Positions 1 to 5,134 of a stretch of 5,134 nt of DNA are shown piece by piece. Source of the stretch: an uncultured Candidatus Saccharibacteria bacterium. Its GTDB lineage: Bacteria > Patescibacteriota > Saccharimonadia > Saccharimonadales > Saccharimonadaceae. The translations under genes were made by a program, and so were the position numbers. The notes below the pieces were generated by a model. That model worked only from the letters and a program-made list of their open reading frames with translations, was not told where the DNA came from and ran no database searches. The stretch is from NCBI GenBank assembly GCA_947097085.1, contig CAMUQR010000046.1:1-5134 (forward strand), written 5' to 3'. Within the stretch, counting starts at the first letter, position 1, and each line of letters opens with the position of its first letter.

Positions 1-195
1 TTGATCGCTGACCATTGGTAAACAATTCGTGCCTGGTACGCCCAAACAATTTGTCGCTGTACTAATCTTCGTTCCCGACGCCAGCCAACATTGCCGAAAA
101 TCATTAACATCAAGCAACCGATCTAGTCCAAACCCCATCGCTCCGAGAATAATGATTGGTATCGCTACTCGTTTAATTATTTTGAAGATAATCAT
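1..195 (-). CDS. Small single-span membrane protein, unidentified (partial, C-terminus off window)
   Basis: This reading frame starts at an ATG at 195-193 and stays open for 65 codons to the left edge, so the C-terminus is missing. An in-frame TAG lies a few codons upstream and no other start codon lies between, so this start is essentially forced. A strong ribosome binding site (AAAGGAAG, 203-210) sits 7 nt upstream. Residues 1-9 are hydrophobic with lysines and an arginine (MIIFKIIKR). Residues 10-24 form a short hydrophobic stretch (VAIPIIILGAMGFGL), consistent with an N-terminal membrane anchor or uncleaved signal. The rest carries three cysteines (C36, C50, C58) in a Thr/Ser/Gly-rich stretch, suggesting a region outside the membrane. 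It begins inside the last codons of the cysteine desulfurase (23 bp overlap, different frame), so the two are probably co-transcribed and translationally coupled. I do not recognise the family and assign no function. The codons and ribosome binding site support a real gene. Confidence 0.7.
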   Translation of the reverse strand, partial: MIIFKIIKRVAIPIIILGAMGFGLDRLLDVNDFRQCWLASGTKISTATNCLGVPGTNCLPMVSDQ

Positions 196-1324
196 TTGCC
201 CACTTCCTTTCTGCTAAAACTTCTTCAATTATCACCTCGGCGGCATAATCAATTTGCTCCGCCGTTGTAAGCTGTCCTAAACTAATCCGCAAACTCGCCA
301 AGCGTTCGGCTTCACTCAAACCTAGATTCACCAGCGCCTGCGAACCGCTACCACGATTCGCTGAACATGCCGAGCCAGTCGAAACATAAACGCCGCGATT
401 TTCCAGTCGATAAATCAATCGCTCCGCCTCAATATTTTGAAAACTCAGCACTAAATAATTAGCCAGGCGTTTTTTTGGCGAGCCAATAATTGTCACGTCA
501 GGAATTTGCGCTAAGATTTTTGTCTCCAGTCGGTCACGCAATTCAGCCACTTCTTTAATTTTAAACTTGCGCAATAAATCCACTGCTTTAGCAAATCCAA
601 TCACTAGTGGAACATTTTCCGTACCTGAACGCAGTGCCATTTCTTGCCCACCGCCTAAGACTAGCGGAGCGACTTTTACACCCGGACGAATCCATAAACA
701 GCCAATTTGTTTTGGACCATAAATCTTAGCGCCAGACAGCGTCAACAAGTCCACACCCAAGCGTGCCACATTAACCGGCAAATAGCCCAAGCCTTGCGAA
801 GCGTCGCAGTGTAGTTGTAGCGGTCGTTGGTCACCTCGCGCTAGACGCTGATCACGGATTTTACGCACCTCGGAGGCGATCTTAGAAATCGGTTGAATCG
901 TCCCTAAATCACTACTGACTAAACTCACACTCACCAAATCTGTTTGATCGGTGATTTTGCTAATTAAATCATCGACGTCAACCAGTCCACTCGGTGTAAT
1001 TTTGGCAATCGCATGATTGGTTTTAGACTGGGCAAGTTTTAAAACGGCCGGATGCTCTACGCCCGAAATCACCACTGATTCCGCCCCCGCAAAAGCCAAA
1101 TTAAGCGATTCAGTCGCACCCGCCGTCATGATTAATTGATCAGCCTTAGCACCAATCGCCTGCGCAATCGTCACCTTGGCGTTTTGATAATCAGCACGCA
1201 CTTTCAATGCCGGCAAATACGGCGCGCTCGGATTAAAAAAAAGCTCAGTAAAATACGGCAACATCGCCGTCATCACCCGGCTATCCACTGGCGTCGCCGC
1301 CGCATAATCCAAATAGACTTCCAT
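173..1324 (-). CDS. Cysteine desulfurase, IscS/NifS type (PLP-dependent, aminotransferase class V)
   Basis: The 383-residue product is close to the usual size for group I cysteine desulfurases, which convert cysteine to alanine and carry the sulfur as a persulfide for Fe-S clusters or tRNA thiolation in the cytosol. Visible landmarks in order are the N-terminal YLDYAAATP (4-12), GATES (69-73), the PLP-stacking His91 in VEHPAV, CDASQ with Asp174 and Gln177, the PLP lysine K200 in SGAKIYGPK, RSGTEN (232-237), and the catalytic Cys320 in STGSACS, the group I loop signature. Two pocket residues differ from the family norm. The His normally preceding the PLP lysine is Ala199, and the NNE motif reads SSD (137-139). 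The start at YLDY-minus-3 matches homologues, and there is no ribosome binding site. A -10 box 8 nt upstream suggests a leaderless message. No isc or suf partner is visible, so a role in tRNA thiolation (for example with MnmA) is an inference. The family call is secure, the exact subtype less so, and I give no symbol. Confidence 0.95.
   Translation of the reverse strand: MEVYLDYAAATPVDSRVMTAMLPYFTELFFNPSAPYLPALKVRADYQNAKVTIAQAIGAKADQLIMTAGATESLNLAFAGAESVVISGVEHPAVLKLAQSKTNHAIAKITPSGLVDVDDLISKITDQTDLVSVSLVSSDLGTIQPISKIASEVRKIRDQRLARGDQRPLQLHCDASQGLGYLPVNVARLGVDLLTLSGAKIYGPKQIGCLWIRPGVKVAPLVLGGGQEMALRSGTENVPLVIGFAKAVDLLRKFKIKEVAELRDRLETKILAQIPDVTIIGSPKKRLANYLVLSFQNIEAERLIYRLENRGVYVSTGSACSANRGSGSQALVNLGLSEAERLASLRISLGQLTTAEQIDYAAEVIIEEVLAERKWANDYLQNN
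203..210 (-). promoter_or_regulatory. Shine-Dalgarno site of the small membrane protein gene
   Basis: On the minus strand AAAGGAAG lies inside the desulfurase coding sequence, 7 nt before the ATG at 195. It is a purine-rich match to the anti-SD at near-ideal spacing. It fixes the start of the overlapping downstream gene, and shows that this organism uses SD-led initiation inside operons even though the desulfurase itself has no such site. Confidence 0.7.
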
Positions 1325-1332
1325 TGATGTAA

Positions 1333-1360
1333 ATTATACCATTTTTGCACTAAAAGTTAA
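1333..1360 (-). promoter_or_regulatory. Promoter of the cysteine desulfurase gene (extended -10)
   Basis: On the minus strand a perfect TATAAT (1338-1333) is preceded by TGG, giving the extended -10 TGGTATAAT. TTAACT (1360-1355) lies 16 bp upstream and matches 4 of 6 bases of the -35 consensus. The -10 ends only 8 nt before the ATG at 1324, so transcription should start at or within about two bases of the start codon. No Shine-Dalgarno sequence fits in that gap (TTACATCA). This is read from sequence only; no start site has been mapped. Confidence 0.7.
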
Positions 1361-1430
1361 AATCTTACATCGACTACATTTGCCTATAGCAATCTATTGT
1401 TGTGATAAGCTATTATTAAGATACAAAATA

Positions 1431-1439
1431 TGGTATACT
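1431..1439 (+). promoter_or_regulatory. Promoter -10 (extended) of the secreted nuclease gene
   Basis: TGGTATACT is an extended -10 with one mismatch in the hexamer (TATACT, 1434-1439). No good -35 sits at 16-18 bp; TATTAT is found at the 17-bp position. The predicted start site near 1446 leaves a leader of about 25 nt holding a Shine-Dalgarno site. The -10 is embedded in an imperfect 14-bp inverted repeat (1429-1442, centre GTATAC), which could be an operator or just chance in an AT-rich region. It points away from the desulfurase promoter about 95 bp to the left, so 1325-1470 is a divergent promoter region with no gene. Confidence 0.55.
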
Positions 1440-1457
1440 ATAGAAAGAATATGTTAT

Positions 1458-1462
1458 GGGAG
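1458..1462 (+). promoter_or_regulatory. Shine-Dalgarno site of the nuclease gene
   Basis: GGGAG lies 8 nt before the ATG at 1471. It favours this start, which places a lysine pair directly before the hydrophobic anchor, as expected for an exported protein. Confidence 0.65.
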
Positions 1463-1470
1463 AATAAAGA

Positions 1471-2706
1471 ATGAATTCGACACAGAGTTTCAAAAAAGGA
1501 AGCGTAACAATAATATTGTTAGCTGTCGTATCAATTTTCGTTTTAATGAAAATTTTCGGATATATAGGAGCTGCACTTGATCGATCTAAATTAGAAAAAG
1601 ACAATTCTCAAATTTCCATATCTGAAATAAGTGACCACATTGATATAGAGCACCCCACAACTGAATATAAATTAACTGCTACGATTTCTAATATCAGCGC
1701 CCTTGCTAAAGTAACGATTAACAATCAAACCATTGACATTACTAATAAGCATCAGCACGCTGGTCAAATTCAATATATCGCCAAGGATCTTCACGAAGGA
1801 GATAATAATTTTAAAATCGATATTACAGATGGCAAACGTCAAGCTTCAAAAACCGTCACAATCAACCGTCAGACAAAAGCCGTTTACGATCAAAAAATGC
1901 TAGAAAAAGCAATTGCCTCAGCCGACGACTCAATCAAAAAAGCCGAAGCTGACCCATCCGAACAAAACATTGCCAATGCCGAGTCGGCCATCCAAGCGAT
2001 TCCCAATAATCAACAGGCCGTGTATTCCAAACGACTAACAGTAATTAAAAACACTAAGCGATACGCGAGCGCCTCATCAAATGTTCTAGCAACTGGATTG
2101 TACCGAGTGCTTGGTGTCATTGATGGAGACACAATTAACATCTCTTATAATAACAAAACAGAAAAAGTGCGCATGATTGGACTTGACACCCCAGAGACCA
2201 AGGATCCACGCAAGCCAGTTCAATGTTTTGGCCGCGAAGCCAGTCAACGAATGAGTGATTTAGTTAACGGAAAAAATGTCAGAATTGAGCAAGATAGCTC
2301 TCAAGGTACAATAGATAAGTACGGACGATTACTTCTTTATATTTACCTAGAAGATGGAACAAATGTCGCCTATAAAATGATTGCCGATGGATACGGACAT
2401 GAATACACTTACAAAATTCCATACAAATATCAGTCTCAATTTAAAGCAGCACAAAAAGAAGCGGAAAGCAATAAACGCGGACTATGGGCGGACAGCACTT
2501 GCAATGGCAACACTGATAAACCAGCCATTCAACAATCAACTCGTACATCCCAGGCAGCTCCTTCTCCATCTCAAGCACCTTCACTGCAATGTCCAAATAA
2601 TTGCACACAAGCTCGAGCAATGGGCATGACAAACATGAACACTAGCCATCCATGTTATCGCCCAAAACTAGATCGAGATCGTGACGGTATTGCTTGCGAG
2701 AGATAG
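1471..2706 (+). CDS. Membrane-anchored modular nuclease: Ig-like, SNase (thermonuclease) and Excalibur domains
   Basis: The 411-residue product reads as an exported Ca-dependent nuclease. Residues 1-10 are short with K8-K9. Residues 11-30 are hydrophobic and form a membrane anchor or signal with no lipobox or clear AxA site. Residues about 56-133 look like a beta-rich Ig/glucodextranase-B-type module (VTINNQ, then EGDNNFKIDITD). Residues about 136-197 are polar and helical. Residues about 208-341 are the SNase domain. By comparison with S. aureus nuclease, the expected catalytic and Ca residues are all kept: D218 and D220 in IDGDT, R234, D239, T240 and E242 in LDTPET, and R286 in DKYGR. A Ser/Pro/Gln/Thr linker (345-372) leads to an Excalibur domain (374-411) ending in DRDRDGIACE, an EF-hand-like Ca loop. 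Six cysteines (252, 344, 374, 378, 396, 409) suggest up to three disulfides, fitting a location outside the cytoplasm. Role (nucleotide scavenging, defence against foreign DNA, or host interaction) is inferred. Sampled stretches are more AT-rich than the flanking genes. Confidence 0.9.
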   Translation: MNSTQSFKKGSVTIILLAVVSIFVLMKIFGYIGAALDRSKLEKDNSQISISEISDHIDIEHPTTEYKLTATISNISALAKVTINNQTIDITNKHQHAGQIQYIAKDLHEGDNNFKIDITDGKRQASKTVTINRQTKAVYDQKMLEKAIASADDSIKKAEADPSEQNIANAESAIQAIPNNQQAVYSKRLTVIKNTKRYASASSNVLATGLYRVLGVIDGDTINISYNNKTEKVRMIGLDTPETKDPRKPVQCFGREASQRMSDLVNGKNVRIEQDSSQGTIDKYGRLLLYIYLEDGTNVAYKMIADGYGHEYTYKIPYKYQSQFKAAQKEAESNKRGLWADSTCNGNTDKPAIQQSTRTSQAAPSPSQAPSLQCPNNCTQARAMGMTNMNTSHPCYRPKLDRDRDGIACER

Positions 2707-2710
2707 TTAA

Positions 2711-3496
2711 TTATATCCCAAACAATCGCCGAGCATTCGCCGTGGTGGCGGTCGCTAATTCCACCAACTCTACCTCATAGAAATCTGCTAACCACTCCGC
2801 CACTTCCCGCACATAAGCTGGCTGATTTGGTTTGCCACGACGACCTTTTGGTGCTAAATATGGCGCGTCGGTTTCAATTAGCAATTTTTCTAACGGCACT
2901 GCCCGAAATGCTTCTAACTGCGATTTGTCCTTCGTAAAAGTTGCAATACCGTTCACGCCAACATACAAACCTCGCTCCAGAGCCATCTGCAGATTAACTA
3001 AATTATCTGAAAAACTATGCACCACTCCGCGCAACACTCGCCCCTTGGCTTGCGCCCGCATTGCCATTTCATCAAAAATTGGCCAAAAGTCATCAAATGC
3101 CTCCCGCACATGAAACACCACTGGCAAATCCGCCTCAATCGCTACCATCAGCTGTTGGCGCAACACCTGCTGTTGCACCTCACGCGGTGAAAAATCATAA
3201 TGATAATCAAGTCCGATTTCACCAATCGCCACAATTTTCGGATCGGTCAAATCGAGCGTCCGCAGATACTCACAACCTGCACTAGCATCATGTGGATGAG
3301 TACCGACTGTTGCCCAAATCTGTTCATGACTCTTAACAAATTCCACCGCTCGGCGCGAGCTCCGCTCATTGGTGCCGACGACCACCATTTGCACCACGCC
3401 AGCCTGTTTAGCCAGCGCCAAGACCTCATTAGTCGGCACCGGAAAATCTGCATCGTGGATATGACAGTGGCTATCAATTAGTTCGATTTTTTGCAT
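2711..3496 (-). CDS. tatD: TatD family metal-dependent DNase/hydrolase
   Basis: The product is a 261-residue TIM-barrel hydrolase of the TatD family, which are cytoplasmic metal-dependent nucleases (3'-5' exonuclease/DNase activity in E. coli TatD). Counting from the chosen start, the metal site is complete: DSHCH (H10, H12), GEIGLDY (E93), VVFHVREA (H129), GVVHSFS (H160) and IETDAPYL (D210). GTHPHD (66-70) is also typical, as is the length. Three in-frame starts are possible: GTG at 3505, ATG at 3502 and ATG at 3496. The SD-like GAGGTG at 3510-3505 overlaps the GTG and is only 2 nt from the 3502 ATG, but 8 nt from the 3496 ATG, so I chose the last. It begins about 36 bp after the metG stop with no promoter visible between them, so it is probably the second gene of a metG-tatD operon, a pairing known in many bacteria. 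Its stop faces the nuclease stop across 4 bp. The family is certain; the physiological substrate is not. Confidence 0.95.
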   Translation of the reverse strand: MQKIELIDSHCHIHDADFPVPTNEVLALAKQAGVVQMVVVGTNERSSRRAVEFVKSHEQIWATVGTHPHDASAGCEYLRTLDLTDPKIVAIGEIGLDYHYDFSPREVQQQVLRQQLMVAIEADLPVVFHVREAFDDFWPIFDEMAMRAQAKGRVLRGVVHSFSDNLVNLQMALERGLYVGVNGIATFTKDKSQLEAFRAVPLEKLLIETDAPYLAPKGRRGKPNQPAYVREVAEWLADFYEVELVELATATTANARRLFGI

Positions 3497-3504
3497 ATTC
3501 ATCA

Positions 3505-3510
3505 CACCTC
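3505..3510 (-). promoter_or_regulatory. Shine-Dalgarno site deciding the tatD start
   Basis: Minus-strand GAGGTG pairs with the anti-SD core over six bases. Spacing is 8 nt to the ATG at 3496, 2 nt to the ATG at 3502, and none to the GTG at 3505 (its first base overlaps). This makes MQKIELIDSHCH the most likely N-terminus, which also fits the short N-terminus usual in TatD proteins. Confidence 0.6.
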
Positions 3511-3532
3511 GCCGTCCGCCATTTCCATCACA

Positions 3533-5029
3533 TTATTTCTTGTCTTGTGATTGCCGTGGATTGGCTGTATAACGATAAATCTTTGGGAATAAACCACCCG
3601 CCTCTAGCTCACCGAGAACACCTGGTTTAAACACCGCTTGGATTTTTTCGGCAGTCGTCGGCATAAACGGCGCTAACATATCCGCCACTTGGAGAATTGA
3701 TTTACACATATAGTCCAGCACTTCCGCCAGATGATACTCCGCTTCAGGGTCACCCGCCGTGCGTCGTTTAGCTATTTCCCATGGTTTAACTGTGTCGATA
3801 TATTGATTAACACTGCGAATATGCACCCACACTTCATCAATCGCTTGATTAAAATTAAAATTCTTCATCGCTTCAAAATAGACCGTTTCATCATGATGAG
3901 TGTTTTTAACATCATTCATCACACCGTCTTGGTATTTTTTAAGCATGCTGACAATCCGACTAACTAAATTACCGAGGTCGTTGCCTAGCTCGTTATTATA
4001 GGCATTTTCAAACCGCTCCCACGTAAAATCACCATCATCTTGCGTCGGCACATGGCGCGAGAAATAATAACGCAGAGCATCGACACCGTAATTATCAATA
4101 ATTTCCATTGGATCCACTACATTGCCGATAGTTTTGCTCATTTTGACACCATCGACTTGAATATGACCATGCACTAACAACACTTTTGGTAGTGGCAAGC
4201 CTAGCATCATCAACATCGCTGGCCAGATTCCAGCATGAAAACGCAAAATGTCCTTCCCAACCACTTGAACATCAGCTGGCCAATAAATCTGCCACTCAGG
4301 TCGTTCTGGATAGCCCAAAATCGTCAAATAATTCGCTAGCGCATCAATCCACACATACATCACTTGGTTTGGATCATCTGGCACTGGTACACCCCACGAC
4401 ACGGTTTTTTTCGGTCGGGAAATTGACACATCGAGCAAGCCATCTTTTAATAAGTTCAAAAACTCATTGGCTCGACTCTCCGGTAAAATCTTCATTTTGC
4501 CGGTCGTAATTGCTTCTTTAATCTGCTCCGAAAAATCACTAATCCGTAAGAAATAATTTTCTTCCTGCAAACGCTGATATGGCGTTTTGTGATCAGGACA
4601 GACGCCATTATTCGCCACCGCTTCTTTGTCGGTCACAAACGCTTCACAACCCTGACAATACCAACCTTCGTAGGATTTTTTATAAATATATGGTTCAAGT
4701 TGTTTCCAAATATACTGAACCGCCGCCTTGTGATGAATGTCAGTTGTTCGTACAAAGTCAGTATAGCTAGCGTTCATTTTGCCGATAAAATCTTTAAACT
4801 TAGTAGCGTTTTGATCGACATAAGCCTGCGTCTCCAAGCCAGCATCGCGCGCTTTAATAGCGATTTTATTACCATGCTCATCAGTGCCTACCTGAAACTT
4901 TACCTCATTGCCGAGCTTACGTTGGTGACGCGCCCAAATATCCGCAATCAAATAATCCATAGCATTGCCAATGTGCGGGCTAGCGTTAACGTAAGGAATA
5001 GCAGTAGTGATGTAAAGTTTAGATTTCAT
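3533..5029 (-). CDS. metG: Methionyl-tRNA synthetase (short form)
   Basis: The product is a class I aminoacyl-tRNA synthetase of 498 residues that charges tRNA-Met (initiator and elongator) with methionine in the cytosol. The Rossmann catalytic core starts with ITTAIPYVNASPHIGN, where PHIGN (18-22) is the HIGH motif. A connective insert (about 118-155) carries one zinc knuckle, C125-x2-C128 with C144-x2-H147; the fourth ligand is His rather than the commoner Cys. WIDALANYL (227-235) and VGKDILRFHAGIWPAML (257-273) are core MetRS signatures. KMSKT (296-300) is the KMSKS motif, with Thr last as in Thermus MetRS. A helical anticodon-binding domain follows (about 338-485), with NELGNDLGN (346-354) and KPW (415-417), the Trp position that reads the CAU anticodon. 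The C-terminal Trbp111-like tRNA-binding domain is absent, so this is the minimal form. The start matches homologues but lacks a ribosome binding site; an extended -10 lies 6 nt upstream. tatD follows in the same direction. Confidence 0.97.
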   Translation of the reverse strand: MKSKLYITTAIPYVNASPHIGNAMDYLIADIWARHQRKLGNEVKFQVGTDEHGNKIAIKARDAGLETQAYVDQNATKFKDFIGKMNASYTDFVRTTDIHHKAAVQYIWKQLEPYIYKKSYEGWYCQGCEAFVTDKEAVANNGVCPDHKTPYQRLQEENYFLRISDFSEQIKEAITTGKMKILPESRANEFLNLLKDGLLDVSISRPKKTVSWGVPVPDDPNQVMYVWIDALANYLTILGYPERPEWQIYWPADVQVVGKDILRFHAGIWPAMLMMLGLPLPKVLLVHGHIQVDGVKMSKTIGNVVDPMEIIDNYGVDALRYYFSRHVPTQDDGDFTWERFENAYNNELGNDLGNLVSRIVSMLKKYQDGVMNDVKNTHHDETVYFEAMKNFNFNQAIDEVWVHIRSVNQYIDTVKPWEIAKRRTAGDPEAEYHLAEVLDYMCKSILQVADMLAPFMPTTAEKIQAVFKPGVLGELEAGGLFPKIYRYTANPRQSQDKK

Positions 5030-5035
5030 AAAATT

Positions 5036-5044
5036 ATTATATCA
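5036..5044 (-). promoter_or_regulatory. Promoter -10 (extended) of metG-tatD, leaderless geometry
   Basis: On the minus strand TGATATAAT is a perfect extended -10. The hexamer (5041-5036) ends 6 nt before the ATG at 5029, so the seventh base, the usual start of transcription, is the A of the ATG itself. The -35 at 17 bp (TTCCAT) is poor. The intervening bases (AATTTT) hold no Shine-Dalgarno. A leaderless metG message is predicted. A second minus-strand TATAAT (5097-5092) lies farther upstream without TGn; it would give a leader of about 60 nt but no ribosome binding site next to the ATG, so I regard it as secondary at best. Confidence 0.7.
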
Positions 5045-5084
5045 GAAAAACGCTTATTATGGAAGTTGCGCCCCACCTCTTATC

Positions 5085-5113
5085 TTGCTTTATTATATAA
5101 AATATGTTATAAT
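5085..5113 (+). promoter_or_regulatory. Rightward promoter for a gene beyond the window edge
   Basis: TTGCTT (5085-5090), a 17-bp spacer and a perfect TATAAT (5108-5113) with extended TGT form the most complete promoter in the window. Transcription should start near 5120. ATG at 5120 is followed at once by TGA in frame, so under the standard code it cannot start a gene. The ATG at 5125 stays open for the 10 remaining bases and could begin a gene with a leader of about 5 nt, but too little is visible to call a CDS. The promoter diverges from that of metG, and 5030-5134 contains no other gene. Confidence 0.6.
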
Positions 5114-5134
5114 AAAAAGATGTCATGATTACTA

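Noticed and set aside
1388..1401. Short inverted repeat CAAT-CT-ATTG in the divergent promoter region
   Set aside because: The arms are only 4 bp in an AT-rich stretch. This is too weak to call an operator.
1380..1580. Plus-strand 66-codon frame over the nuclease start
   Set aside because: It begins upstream of the predicted nuclease promoter and overlaps the well-supported signal/anchor region in another frame.
2710..2715. Minus-strand TATAAT at the end of tatD
   Set aside because: It has no TGn or plausible -35 and would drive only antisense RNA into the nuclease gene. It arises from the ATA-TAA codons at the tatD terminus.
2738..2750. Small GC-rich inverted repeat CGCC-GTGGT-GGCG near the tatD/nuclease junction
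   Set aside because: The stem is only 4 bp, no T-tract follows on either strand, and it lies inside tatD coding sequence, so I do not call it a terminator.
3890..3899. Perfect 10-bp palindrome CATCATGATG
   Set aside because: It is in the middle of metG and explained by His-His-Asp-Glu codons. No second copy was seen.
5071..5080. Minus-strand GAGGTGGGG that looks like a Shine-Dalgarno site upstream of metG
   Set aside because: No start codon follows at usable spacing and it is over 40 nt from the metG ATG.
4589..5128. Open plus-strand frame of 179 codons
   Set aside because: It lies almost wholly antisense to metG, whose motifs are complete, and has no recognisable domain or ribosome binding site. 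It is a shadow of metG codon structure.

Overview
The window is compact bacterial DNA with four complete genes and one partial gene. The coding style and content resemble a small-genome Patescibacteria/CPR bacterium, plausibly Candidatus Saccharibacteria. The pointers are short minimal versions of housekeeping enzymes, a lone cysteine desulfurase with no visible isc/suf partners, a membrane-anchored scavenging-type nuclease, and very tight spacing. This placement is inference, since no rRNA or phylogenetic marker was compared. The standard code fits: all four complete genes end in TAA or TAG and none has an in-frame TGA.

Layout, left to right. Positions 1-195 (minus) hold the start of a small unidentified single-span membrane protein whose coding sequence runs off the left edge. 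It overlaps by 23 bp the end of an IscS/NifS-type cysteine desulfurase (173-1324, minus). Positions 1325-1470 form a divergent promoter region. A plus-strand gene (1471-2706) encodes a modular surface nuclease: membrane anchor, Ig-like region, helical region, thermonuclease (SNase) domain and C-terminal Excalibur domain. It converges, with a 4-bp gap, on tatD (2711-3496, minus). tatD lies downstream of metG (3533-5029, minus), and the two look like an operon. Positions 5030-5134 are a second divergent promoter region, with a strong promoter pointing out of the window to the right.

Function. metG charges tRNA-Met. TatD is a metal-dependent DNase/3'-exonuclease-type hydrolase often found beside metG. 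The desulfurase mobilises sulfur from cysteine, most likely for tRNA thiolation or Fe-S assembly. The nuclease probably acts outside the cell, for DNA defence or nucleotide scavenging.

The most notable points are regulatory and enzymatic. All four promoters I can see have an extended -10 (TGnTATAAT-like). Those of metG and the desulfurase sit only 6 and 8 nt from the ATG with no Shine-Dalgarno, which predicts leaderless mRNAs. The desulfurase also lacks two usual PLP-pocket residues: the His before the PLP lysine is Ala, and the Asn of the NNE motif is Ser. I found no convincing novel defence system, mobile element, CRISPR array or RNA gene.
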